A DNA stretch of 64,000 nucleotides from Buxus sempervirens (lineage: Eukaryota; Streptophyta; Magnoliopsida; Buxales; Buxaceae), in the NCBI GenBank assembly GCA_947561395.2, contig OX387194.1, forward strand, positions 29,088,036-29,152,035, given 5' to 3'. Below, one piece after another: positions 1-10,904 of the stretch (within the stretch, counting starts at the first letter, position 1; every line of letters starts with the position of its first letter). The notes under the pieces are model-generated. The model ran no database searches, was not told the DNA's origin, and was given only the letters and a program-made list of their open reading frames with translations. The position numbers were made by a program, and so were the translations under genes.

Positions 1-1
1 G

Positions 2-652
2 AAATCTGCTGTTCTCTATCTTCCTTTGAGGGTTCTTCGGCAACTTGGAGCGACCCAGGGAATTATGATTCCCACAGGTTATGAGAGCTTTATAGGGCCA
101 CTTAATTCAGCCACCATGGGGCTAAATGCTCAATTAATGAAAGAGTGGTCCTATGTTTGCTTTCTGCGGGGTCCAGTCTTTTCTGAGTCCCATGTGAAGG
201 ACTATCACTTCCGGATCAAGGAACAGGTGCAGAGTCATGCCCCAGTACCAGAGGATCCTCCTGCAGTTCTTCCTCCTACTTATGAGGACATTCTGGAGTC
301 AGAAAGGGCAACCCATAAGCGGCTTCAACAAATATGGGTACGGGAGGCTCAAGAACTTAGGATAAAAGTCCTTGTTCTGGAGAGGAAGCTTGAAGAGCAG
401 AAGTCTGGCCGCATTGCCATAGAGAAGAAACTTGAAGAACAAAGGCAGGCTCGTCGCTTTGAAGTCCGTGTGATGCGGAAGAAGTATCAGGAGTCCTTGG
501 CTGACCTTAGGGCGTTGAAGATCAAGCTTTCTTTTTCAGATGAGGTCATCTCCTTTTTGAGTGATCCTGATGCAGAGGGTGCTTCTGGAATCATTGCAAC
601 TCAGGCAGCTAGGATTAGGGAGCTTGAGGAGCAGTTAGGGAGTAGGGATTAG
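2..652 (+). CDS. antisense DUF7745-like gene of T1, C-terminal part
   Basis: Open from the window edge to a TAG at 650-652, in the opposite sense to T1 gag-pol. It matches the second exon of the gene at 19000-20648 along its whole length, for example in the RGPVF, PTYED and SFLSDPDAEG stretches. The first half resembles the end of the DUF7745 fold found in plant retroelement-associated proteins. From about base 300 it is a charged, heptad-like coiled coil rich in E, K, R and L. The true start lies outside the window; the leftmost in-frame candidate here (26) is a TTG inside the domain and not a real start. It keeps a CAG at about 230 where the T2 copy has a TAG stop. Function unknown. Confidence 0.8.
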   Translation, partial: KSAVLYLPLRVLRQLGATQGIMIPTGYESFIGPLNSATMGLNAQLMKEWSYVCFLRGPVFSESHVKDYHFRIKEQVQSHAPVPEDPPAVLPPTYEDILESERATHKRLQQIWVREAQELRIKVLVLERKLEEQKSGRIAIEKKLEEQRQARRFEVRVMRKKYQESLADLRALKIKLSFSDEVISFLSDPDAEGASGIIATQAARIRELEEQLGSRD

Positions 653-1151
653 ATTCTTTCATCATTCATTTTTTTTTTCTTTCATTTTTTCCATACTTTT
701 TTACAAAAGCAAACTCCATTAGTGGAAAGATATTAGATTTAATTCAAAAATAGGTTTTATATTATTGGCCTCAGAATTCTCAGATGCTTATAAAAACAGA
801 AGTTTTATGAAAAAGTATTTGATTTCTCATCATTGGCCAAAGTATAGTTTTTTTTTTTTTTGAAAGCTGATCCAAAACACTTAATCACATATAATTAAAG
901 GAATTAAAATCAGGTTGAATAATGAAAAAGGGTAGTCCAAGCAATAGGGAGAGACCAAATTTGTCTACCCCGTGACCCTTAGAATCATCCCCTAATGATT
1001 TTTCCTTCATGATTGGCCTTGCTAATCTGCTCAGTTTCCAGTGCTCATGCTGATTTGAACCTTAGACCACATGATCAACTCAACCCTTGATTCTTTTTTC
1101 TTTTTTTTTTTTCTTTTTTTTTTCTTTTTTTTTTCTTTTTGCCCTTCTTGC

Positions 1152-1181
1152 CCCTAGTGCCAATTACGGTTTTCACTAGGG
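1152..1181. other. conserved hairpin 1 in T1 convergent spacer
   Basis: CCCTAGTG at 1152-1159 faces CACTAGGG at 1174-1181 across a 14-nt loop ending ACGGTTTT. The same hairpin with a 7-bp stem is found in T2 at 21258-21285. Its position between converging ORFs suggests a role in RNA 3'-end formation or in the element RNA; this is inferred. Confidence 0.55.
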
Positions 1182-1340
1182 TTGGCCTCTGCATTCCGTC
1201 ATCACCAATCTTACTCTAAAAGTTGAATGAATATACTAAAATCACCGAGGTCTTAATAATAGGACGAAACAAAGGCTAGGTTCGATTTATGAAAGAAAGG
1301 TATTAAAGGCTCAAAATTTTCTAAGTGTGAAAATGGGTCA

Positions 1341-1520
1341 ACTGGACTTACAGTCATGGTGAATTCAATCCCATTCCTCTTCTTTTGTATTTGGCATTTA
1401 TTTGCCCCTATTTTTTCTTTTTTTCCCTTTTTTTTTTTTTTCTTTTTTCAAAATTTTCTTTTTGCCCCTATTGGCCTTGCCCTTATTGGCCTTGCCCCAG
1501 TATAAGGCTGTAAGTCCAGT
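1341..1520. other. conserved long-range stem in T1 convergent spacer
   Basis: ACTGGACTTACAG (1341-1353) is perfectly complementary to CTGTAAGTCCAGT (1508-1520), enclosing about 150 nt of T-rich DNA. T2 has the equivalent pair at 21448-21595. There the central A-T pair of this stem is a G-C pair, a compensating change that supports a real base-paired structure. Confidence 0.55.
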
Positions 1521-1635
1521 TTGGGTTTAACAAAAAAAAAAAAAAAGACGACCAGGCTCAAATTGGTTTGACTAAGGATTCAAATTTTGGGATATAAAGA
1601 ACAATGGCCTCAGATCATTTCCTAGTAATATTCAT

Positions 1636-3991
1636 TCATGGAAAATATCTCTTTACTGCATCAGAGTTGATTGGCTCAGGAAAATCCTTCCCATCCATTT
1701 CTGTTAAGATGAGAGCACCCCCTGATAGGACCTTCTTGACCACATAAGGTCCTTCCCAATTTGGTTTGAACTTTCCACGAGGATCCTCCAAAAAGGGTAA
1801 AATTTTCTTTAATACCAAATTTCCTTCTTGGAAAGTTCTGGGCTTTACCTTCTTATTGTAAGCCCTGGCCATCCTCTTCCGATATAATTGGCCATGACTA
1901 AGTGCCTTCAATCGCTTTTCTTCAATTAAATTGAGTTGATCATGTCTAGACTGTATCCATTCAGCTTCTTCTAATTCTGCTTCCATTAGCACTCTTAGTG
2001 AAGGTATTTCCACTTCCACTGGTAAAACTGCTTCCATTCCATAGACTAAGGAGTATGGGGTTGCCCCTGTAGAAGTCCGGATTGAGGTTCTGTAAGCATG
2101 TAGAGCAAGTGGCAGCATTTTCATGCCAATCTTTAAAACTCACCACCATCTTTTGAATAATCTTCTTTATATTCTTATTCGCTGCTTCCACTGCCCCATT
2201 CATCTTTGGTCTGTAAGGCGCTGACTTGTGGTGGGTAATCTGAAATTGTTCACACATCTTCCTCATGTCTTTGTTCTTAAGGTTTGAAGCATTGTCTGTT
2301 ACTATGGCACTTGGCAAACCATAGCGGCAAATGATGTTGTGCTTCAAAAACTTAAGAACATGGCTACTCGTAATGTTTGCATAAGAAGCCGCTTCTACCC
2401 ACTTGGTGAAGTAATCAATTGCTACGAGTATAAATCTATGTCCATTTGATGCTTTTGGGGAGATCATTCCAATGACATCTATACCCCACATAGAAAAAGG
2501 CCACGGAGATGTCATACTGTGTAATTCACTTGGGGGTGCATTCTTGTTATCTGCGTACACTTGGCATAAATGACACCTTTTAACGTGCATATAGCAATCA
2601 TGCTCCATAGTTGACCAGTAATATCCCAATCGCAGGATCTTCTTGGCAAGCATATGCCCATTCATATGGGGTCCACACACTCCTCCATGTACCGTTTCCA
2701 CTATCCTTTCTGACTCGGTTTTTGCAACACATCTAAGTAGTATATCATTGTGTGATCTTTTGTACAACTGCCCACCACTTAGTAAGAACTGTCCTGCCAG
2801 CCTCTGTATTGTTCTTTTCTCTGTAGAGGTGACATTTTCTGGTAAGCTCCGATCATTTAGGAAGTTCTTAATGTCTTGAAACCATGGTACTTCTTCTTCT
2901 GGGGTTTCTTCTAGAACAAGGCAGTAGGCTGGTTCATCCCTGACTTCAATTTCCAATGGTCTAATATCAACCCCTTCTGGCATACTGACCATTGAAGCCA
3001 ATGTTGCTAAAGCATCTGCAAACTGGTTTTTGGCCCTTGGAATATAATTGAAGGAAATTCGAGTAAACTTGGTGCTTATTTCTTCCAAATACTGGTGATA
3101 GGAGATCAATTTGTGATCCTTGGTCTTCCATTCACCAGTTGTTTGGAAGATGATAAGACTCGAATCCCCATATACGTCAAGTTCCTCTACTTCATGATCT
3201 AAGGCTGCTTGCAACCCAATTATGCATGCTTCATACTCTGCTATATTGTTCGTGCATTGAAACCTTAACTTCACTGCTATTGGGATATGTGCCCCATCTG
3301 GCTTGATCAGAACAGCCCCTATTCCATTTCCATTCATATTGGCGGCCCCATCGAAAAACATTTGCCATGAGCTTTCATCTTCTTCCTCTTCAGCAAACAG
3401 GATTGCCTCATCAGGGAAGTTGGTCTTTAAGGGTTGGTATTCTGGTAAAGGGTGTGCAGCCAAGTGATCTGCAATGGCTTGACCCTTAATGACCTTCTGT
3501 GTAATATAGGTGAGGTCAAATTCAGAGAGTAACAACTGCCACTTTGCTGTTCTGCCAGTTAAAGCTGGTTTCTCAAATAGATACTTCAAAGGGTCCATGC
3601 GGGATATCAATAAGGTGGAATGACTAAGGAAATAGTGCCTTAGTCTCTGAGTTGCCCATACTAAAGCACAACAAGTCTTTTCCAAAGGGGAATACTTTGC
3701 TTCATATTCTGTAAATTTCTTACTCAGGTAGTAAATCGCCCTCTCCTTTCTGCCTGTATCGTCATGCTGTCCTAAGACACACCCCATTGATGTCTCCAAA
3801 ACTGACAAGTATAGGATTAATGGCCTTCCTGGAGTGGGTGGTACTAGCACAGGTGGGTTCAATAAATACTCCTTTATTGTGTCAAAGGCTTCTTGGCAAT
3901 CATCATTCCAGACTGTCGGGTTATTCTTTCTTAAAAGTTTGAAAATTGGTTCACAGATAGCGGTGAGCTGTGCTATGAACCGGCTTATGTA
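1636..3991 (-). pseudogene. T1 RNase H, second RNase H and integrase region
   Basis: Continues the gag-pol frame after a stop at 3992. Counting from the Met codon at 3862: a Ty3-type RNase H (to about residue 140), then a second, archaeal-type RNase H with Asp171 in FFDGAA, Glu209 in NNIAEYEA, Asp233 in YGDSS and Asp283 in FADAL, then integrase. The integrase shows the zinc-binding His392/His399 and Cys430/Cys433, and the catalytic Asp462 (GIDVIG), Asp523 (VTDNAS) and Glu559, with 35 residues between the last two. Near 2126 the frame shifts by one base; the C-terminal 162 codons continue to 1636 in the new frame. The equivalent T2 ORF (21704-24565) reads through both places, so these are lesions of T1. 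Confidence 0.92.
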
Positions 3992-6883
3992 CTAAATCCT
4001 CCCAAGAAAACCCCGAACTTCCCTCTCGGTTCTAGGTGATGGCATTTCAATGATGGCTTTAGCTTTAGCTGGGTCAATCTCAATTCCCCTTCTGCTTACT
4101 ATAAAACCCAATAATTTTCCTGATGTAGCCCCAAAGACACACTTAGCAGGGTTAAGCCTTAGACTGTATTTCCTAAGCCGGTCAAATACCTTCTTCAAGT
4201 TGATCAAGTGGTCTTCTTCCTCACATGATTTGGCTATCATATCATCCACATAAACCTCCATCTCCTTATGGATCATATCATGGAACAAGGCTGTCATGGC
4301 CCTCTGGTAGGTTGCCCCAGCGTTCTTAAGTCCAAATGGCATGACAGTGTAGTGGAAGGTACCCCAAGGGGTGATAAAGGCTGTCTTTTCTTGGTCTTCC
4401 TTAGCCATCTTAATCTGATTATACCCAGAAAACCCATCCATGAATGAGAATAGACTATGTACAGCGGTGTTATCCACCAAGATGTCTATGTGTGGAAGTG
4501 AAAAATCATCCTTTGGACTTGCCTTATTCAAATCTCTGTAATCTACGCACATTCTGACCTTTCCATCCTTCTTTGGTACTGGCACTATATTTGCAAGCCA
4601 TTCGAGGTATGTGGAAACTGCTAAGAATCCAGCTTGGAATTGCTTAACCACTTCATCTTTAACCTTCAATGTCCATTCGGGTTTTAACCTTCTCAGTTTC
4701 TGCTTAACTGGCTTAGAGTCTGGTAGAATGGGTAGCCTGTGCACCACCATATCTGTGTCTAACCCCGGCATATCCCGATACGACCATGCAAACACATCTT
4801 CATAATCAGCCAAAAATCGTATCATTTCATCCCGCTGTACCTCAGATAGGCATACCCCAATCTTCACTATTTTTGGGTCATCTTCGGTCCCTAGGTTGAT
4901 AGATATGGTCTCTTTAATATTGGGTTGGACCCTCTTTTCATGACGCTCTAATTGATATGTGATTTCTTTTGGAACGTCGTCTTCTTCGTCCTCGGTCTCC
5001 TCTTCAACCCCCATTAGGTCAAAGTCGAGCTCAAGGTCGAAGTCATACTCATCCTGATCCAATTCCGTTTGCTTATATGGTTCATAAATGGTTTGGACCT
5101 TTTTGAAAACTTTATCTTTTCTAGAAAAAACTGAAAAATCTTTTTGTGTTACTTGAGAGCCTTCTACAAAATCTTTCCCTGAAGACGAAGGCTCATTAAA
5201 ACCTTCAGGAAAAGGGCATTCCACTAATGGAGTTTTTTTTTTGGAAGCCATGTCTGTTTGCCAAACAAACGCGGCTTCAAAAGTAAGGGGAGTTTCCTCC
5301 CAATTATTCAGAATGAAAGAATCTGGGGCAGGGATACAAGCCTGCTCCTCAAGTTCAGGATCTGCATCTGAGATCACCAGTACTGGGTGAGTTGCATTGC
5401 CTGCTTCTTCGGTAGGGCCAGTTCCAGATGGAACTTCTACTGCAGCCCAATCAATAAAAGGTAGCTCCTCTGCTACTTTTTCTTGCTTGCCTTCTGTCAT
5501 GGCGAAGAATGCCCCTACGTCCTCAGAAAAATCCTGCTTTTGTTCTGTCTGTGGCCCAGGCCCACCAGATGCTTGAGGAGGTGGAGGTGGAACATATGGT
5601 TGTATTGTGGAGGGTTTGGGTTTCTGGAATGGGTTGACATTGTAGTATGGAGGCTTAGATTGATCCTCAGGAGGAGACAGCTGAATCAGGTGAGACAGCT
5701 TAGGAAAAGTTTCCCTGATGTGTGGGAATTTCATAGCTTCTATCTGCCCCTGACTTTTCCATTTCCTTGGCTTGGACCCCAATCCTGCTCTGTGAACCAT
5801 CTTCTTAACCTGTACTGGCTCTATCCTTCCTTGTAGGTTAACCCCCAGACCTTTTCCAGGGTGAAAGTTGTACTTTTCTAGCACATTTTTGACCATTTTT
5901 TCAGCACAGGTCAATTTTCCTTCTTTTTGCTGATACCCCCCAGGTATATAATTCACCGCTTCAAATTGAAAAGAGTGGAATGCCATCTTATCTGCTGTCA
6001 TTTCCGTGTTAATGCAGGGTACATCAGGGGACCACATGGGGGGAACCAAATTTTCGGCCAGGACGGTAATCACCTTTTGCCCTCTAATGTATTTGACTCT
6101 CTGGTGGAGGGTAGATGGTATGGCCCTAGCCGTATGAATCCACGGCCTTCCTAGGAGTAGGTTGAAAGCCGCAGGTATATCCATCACTTCAAATGTGATG
6201 TTGAAAATATACGGTCCAATTGTGACCGGCAGTTCAACCTCCCCTAGGGAGTGTGTTTTAGAGCTGTCAAATGCTCTTATAATTCTTCCATTTTGCTTTA
6301 TTTTGTTTCGCTCCAGATTGAGCTTAACAAAGGTTACTAAAGGGCAGACATTGAGGGCTGACCCATTATCAATCAAGACCCGGGCTATCATGCAGCCCTT
6401 ACTGAGCACAGCAATGTGCAATGGATCCACATGGTGGTATCCTGCTGGACTAATTTCAGTTTCAGAAAAGGTTATGACATTATGGGATAAAATTTGACCA
6501 ACCATCCGGCCTAGTTGGTCTGGTTCAATATTTTTAGGCACATGGGCCCCCTGGAGTATCCTTAACAAGGAGTCCCTATGTTTTTCTGAATTTAACAATA
6601 GGCCCAGTATTGAGATCTGGGCAGGGACTTTGTTCAACTGTTCGAGGACATTGAACTCACTCTTTTTTATTACCTTCATGAGGTCAGCTGCCTCACTGTT
6701 AGTTACCTGAGGGGCCTCTTCCCCTACTTTGGCCTTGCCTTTATTTCTTTCTTCTTCTTTATCCTTCTCTGTTTCTTTCTGTTTTTCTTCCACCCCTACA
6801 CACTTTCCTGACCTCATCATAAGGTTTACTTCTTCCTTGCTTTCAACTGCAGGGCATGTAGTGGTAAATGCTTCACTGTAGTT
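3992..6883 (-). pseudogene. T1 aspartic protease, G-patch and reverse transcriptase region
   Basis: In the same frame as gag, after a TAG at 6884. Counting from the Met codon at 6820: retroviral-type aspartic protease with DNGS at residues 151-154 and the flap-distal LLLGRPW at 221-227, then a G-patch at about 310-352 (HPGKGLG near 320), a proline-rich and acidic linker, and reverse transcriptase with YVDD at 857-860 (4241-4252). The G-patch is an RNA-binding domain; its place between protease and RT is known in some Tat-type and related gypsy elements. The segment ends at TAG 3992-3994, where T2 has CAG, so it is a point nonsense mutation in the RT C-terminal part. Confidence 0.92.
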
Positions 6884-8910
6884 CTATGGTACAGCCGATT
6901 CAATGTAGGAAGGCTTAGGGACATTCACCACCAATGGGGGAAGTTTGGACTTGACAATGGAAGTCTGAGTAATAGGCACATTAACAACCAATGGAGGAAG
7001 TTGTTTTGGTTGGGGGTTTGCAGAAGTGACTGATGCACTAAGGGGGTCACAATTTATGACCAATGGTGGCTTAGACTGAATGGGCGGAGTAAAAGTGGAT
7101 GGATGGCAATTAATGACCAAAGGTGGCTTGGTGATGTTCATCTGGGCCATGAGGGATGAGACCCGGTCCAAAGATGAGCTAATGTTCTTTGCAGCACTAT
7201 CATTCCCCTTTGAAATCATATTTATCTCTTTGCCTTCACTTCTCCTGTCAAAATATACTTTGACCGTTGTCCCTATGGGAGCAATTAATTGAGATGGGTC
7301 AAAGGTTATTTTGTCAGAAGAGATGACTCCTATGACATTAGATGGGCCTGCCCCGTGATGTTGGGGCAGTGGGTTTTGTCCAATATCTGTTCTTGGAGGA
7401 TTGGAAGCCCCTGTATTGAAAGACAGGGTATTCTGGTCTAGTAAATCCTGAATGGCATGTTTCAAAGGCCAGCACTTGTCAGTAGGGTGCCCAGGTGCAC
7501 CCATATGGTAATCACAAGTGGTGGAGGGGTCAAAATTTCTCCCCTTAGATGCATTCGGATTAGGTTCTCTTAAGGTGATATACCCTCCTTGCAATAAAGT
7601 GGGCAGCAATTGAGAGGGAGTCATTGGAATAGGGGTGAAAACCCTATTTCTCCTTGCTGCAAAATAGGCATCCTTTTCCTCTTTGGTAAAAACCCTTTTT
7701 TGGTCTGAAGATGCTGTTGGAACATTAACCCTCATAGGGGCCTGGGTAGGTGGAGATGGAGTAGGAAAATGAGCGGGTACGTTGATTTGTATGGGCTTAT
7801 TAGGGCCAGATGGTGGCTGTACCATGTTTACCTCACCCTCCTTCTTGTTCCCATTCTTTTTTGTCCCGCTTCCTTTCTTTAGGTTGGGGTCCTGCTGGCT
7901 AACCATGGCAGAGTGGTCAATTATCTTACCTGACCTTATTCCATCTTCAATTCGGTCAGCCACCTGAACCAAGGCTGCAAAATTAGTGGTGGTCTGACCC
8001 ACCAAGTGACTGTAGAATGGTTGACCCAAAGTGCTTATGAAGGTAGAAATCATTTCCTGTTCTAGCATGGGTGGCCTGACCTGGGAGGCCGTCTCCCTCC
8101 ATCTCTTGGCATATTGCCTTACAGTCTCTTCCCTTCCTTTGCTCATTCTCATAACGTCGTACCTATCTGGCATGATTTCTGAATTGAACCGGTATTGAGC
8201 CAGGAAGGCATCGGCTAGGTCCTTCCATCTTTTGATCTTTCCATGGTCCAGAGTGGCGAACCATCTTAATGCGGTTCCAGTTAGGCTCCTTTGGAAAAGT
8301 TGGATTAGAACACCTTCATCCTGCCCAAACTGGCATAGGGCACCACAGTATAACTTTAGATGGCTCATGGGGCAACCAGTGCCATCATACTTGTCCAAGT
8401 CTGGGCACCTAAACTTAGCCGGCAGGTTAACATTGGGGTATAGGCACAGATCTTCAAAACTGGTGCCTCCAAAGTTGTTTACCCCTTTGACTTCCCTAAG
8501 TTCATCTTGGATCATTTCTAGCTTATGCATGAACTTTCTTTCAACCTCTTCCCTTATCCTTTCCTTTTCCATAGCCTTGTTTGATTCAGCTGTCTCATCC
8601 CTGGTCAGTATAGGTTCAGGGGTGGGTTCATAGACGGGTTCAGGAGTTGGTTGCACTGGAGGTGGAACATTGACTTGGGGTGGAGGTGCAGGGTTGGATG
8701 TGGATGCCTGGTTCTGGGCCTGCATTTGTTGGGCCTGCACTTGTTGGGCCTGTACTGACAATATGTTCTCTAGCATTCGGGCTAGTCCTGCCACTTGTTC
8801 TTGGAGTAGAACAACATCTGGATGAGGAGCATCAACTTCATCTTCAATGGGATTCATGGCTCGAGCTCTTGATCTGGTTACAGGAGCTATGATTGCAAGT
8901 GTGTTAGTAC
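6884..8910 (-). pseudogene. T1 gag
   Basis: The ORF is open up to 8917, but that first codon is TTG. The first ATG in frame is at 8857 and aligns with the T2 gag ATG (29058). Numbering from 8917: a Q-rich N-terminus, a coiled segment (about 110-145), the retrotransposon gag fold (about 155-335, with LYCGALCQFG and LRWF), a basic linker, and a zinc finger of unusual spacing, C468-X2-H471-X5-H477-X4-C482. The tail repeats a PPLV(I/V)N motif. It stops at TAG (6884-6886) where T2 has TGG, so gag was originally fused to protease without a frame break. A likely 3' splice site lies at 8911. Confidence 0.88.
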
Positions 8911-9154
8911 CTGGCAAAAATAAAGAGAAAATATCAGTGCCAATTTAATCTCATTCACATGTCTAGGTATGCCTATGTGCAAGCTGGGTGAACACGAGTT
9001 TGGATTTTTTTTATTTTTTTTTTATTTTTTTTTTCTATTTGCTTCTTTTTTTTTATTTTTTTATTTTTTTTTATTTTTTATTTTTTTTTTATTTTTATTT
9101 TTTTTTGAATTGAATTGTTGGAATATTCTAGGGCTTCCAACAGGTCCCACAAAA

Positions 9155-9945
9155 GAGAGAAAGGTCTGAAATTCAAAGGCTTTCAGAGGCCCGGGGTTTT
9201 TTTTTTTTTTTTTAAAAGGTCTGAAATTCAGAGGCTTTCAGAGGCCCAGGGATATTTTTGGAAAAGGTCTGAAATTCAGAGGCTTTCAGAGGCCCGGGGA
9301 TTTTTGATAAAAGTCTGAAATTCAAAGGCTTTCAGAGGCCCAGGGATATTTTGATGAAAGTCTGAAATTTAAAGGCTTTCAGAGGCCCAAAAGGAAAAGG
9401 TCTGAAATTCAAAGGCTTTCAGAGGCCCAGAAGAAAAATGTCTGAAATTCAAAGGCTTTCAGAGGCCCAAAAGTTCTGAAATTCAAAGGCTTTCAGAGGC
9501 CCAAAAGAAAAAGGTCTGAAATTCAAAGGCTTCCAGCGGCCCAAAAGTTCTGAAATTCAAAGGCTTTCAGAGGCCCAAAAGAAAAAGGTCTGAAATTCAA
9601 AGGCTTCCAGAGGCCCAAAAGTTCTGAAATTCAAAGGCTTTCAGAGGCCCAAAAGAAAAAGGTCTGAAATTCAAAGGCTTTCAGAGGCCCAAAAGTTCTG
9701 AAATTCAAAGGCTTTCAGAGGCCCAAAAGATCTGAAATTCAAAGGCTTTCAGAGGCCCAGAGTTTTTTGAGAAAAAGTCTGAAATTCAAAGGCTTTCAGA
9801 GGCCCAGGGTTTTTTGAGAAAAAGTCTGAAATTCAAAGGCTTTCAGAGGCCCAGGATTTTTTTGAAAAATCTGAAATTCAAAGGCTTTCAGAGGCCCAAG
9901 AGTTTTGAAAAAGTCTGAAATTCAAAGGCTTTCAGAAGCCCAAGG
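9155..9945. repeat. tandem repeat block in T1 leader, about 19 units
   Basis: About 19 degenerate units share a core that reads, on the plus strand, TCTGAAATTCAAAGGCTT then TCAGAGGCCCA. The unit length varies from about 32 to 50 bp because the linkers between cores (AAAAG, AAAAAGG, GGGATTTTT and others) differ. The cores are well conserved and the linkers are not. Tat-lineage elements are known for variable tandem repeats in untranslated regions that can seed satellites. The T2 leader has different repeats in the same position. Confidence 0.93.
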
Positions 9946-10141
9946 AACCTTTCTCTATTTTTTTTCTTCTTAATTATTTTGTTTGTTTGTTTTTTTTTTG
10001 TTTTTTTTTGTTTTTTTTGTTTTTTGTTTTTTGTTTTTTTTTTTGAAGCATTTTATTCAAACTTGTTTCCCTTTATCATTATTTAAAGGTTAAAAGAATA
10101 TTTTAGTGGGAAAAACTGATTAAAGTTGAATATTCCGAGAA

Positions 10142-10274
10142 AACCGTATACACAGTACGGTCCAGCCCTGCCCGTATTCAAATTACGAGCAAGCCGTGAC
10201 CGTATGCAATTCACGGGCGAGCCTAGCCCGTATAACCAATACGGGCAAGCCCAGCCCGTGTACTAAATGCGGTT
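10142..10274. repeat. 28-bp-phased array of five 21-bp palindromes (T1 leader)
   Basis: Five 21-bp interrupted palindromes start at 10142, 10170, 10198, 10226 and 10254, exactly 28 bp apart. The arms are mainly CCCGTAT/ATACGGG or close variants, the cores differ, and 7-bp spacers separate them. The fourth unit is nearly perfect (GCCCGTAT facing ATACGGGC). The same motif family occurs in the LTRs and elsewhere in T2. Confidence 0.85.
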
Positions 10275-10904
10275 TTACGGAACCCTGTTATGTTTTTCCA
10301 GTTTTTACATGGTTTGATCACTTTCATTGTTCATCCAAACGTACGGTTCACCCATTGCAGAGCTTCTAAACTGTCCCAAAGTGGACTTTAGCCTTTTTGC
10401 TAAAACACATGCTTGGGAGGGCACATGTACCCTCCAAATTGACATCATACTCAAGAATTCGGTACCCTTTTGTTGCCTCTTGTGTGTACATAGGGTAGGA
10501 TTGATTCTAAACAGAGTTAGAGACTCTTCCTATGGGCTACACCATGCTTAAGAACAAACATATTTTGGGACCAATTTTATCCCAAACTCATGGGTACCAT
10601 GACACCCCTATGACATGAAAATAATGCAAAACAATAGGATTACCTTGTTACCTTGTTTACCTTGAATATAGCATCCGCATTATGCCCTGGTTTGTAAGCC
10701 ATGCACACGGCCTTCCCACAATCATACAAACCCATATTCCCACGTAATTGTGTACTTTAGCCAAAAACGTGTAACTCCACCTTCAAGCGTAGGGGTTTTG
10801 GGTTTTGGCTTAATGGCAACCTAGCACTCAAGCCTAGTGATGACCAGAATCCCAGATCCACGTTATCATCACATCATTAGCTCAAAGTTCTAAGGTGAAT
10901 GTTT

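Larger units (their letters stand above)
653..1635. other. convergent spacer of T1 between antisense gene and integrase
   Basis: About 1 kb without coding potential, lying between two genes that converge tail to tail, so it should hold both 3' ends. It is T-rich, with several poly-T/C runs (around 1090-1140 and 1410-1450). It is alignable with the T2 spacer (20649-21703) and contains the two conserved inverted repeats listed separately. Confidence 0.8.

Noticed and set aside
5483-5836. 117-codon plus-strand ORF opposite T1 pol
   Set aside because: Shadow of the real minus-strand frame; composition is odd (Trp/Arg/Leu-rich) and it is not conserved in T2.
8969-9318. Short ORFs rich in Phe/Leu and the repeat peptide
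   Set aside because: They translate T-rich low-complexity DNA and the tandem repeat on the strand opposite to gag; no domain and no conserved counterpart in T2.
9155-9945. Evenly recurring conserved cores with variable linkers, superficially like a CRISPR array
   Set aside because: Linkers are short, AT-rich and related to each other, the unit length varies, and the locus is inside a plant retrotransposon leader. It is an ordinary degenerate tandem repeat.
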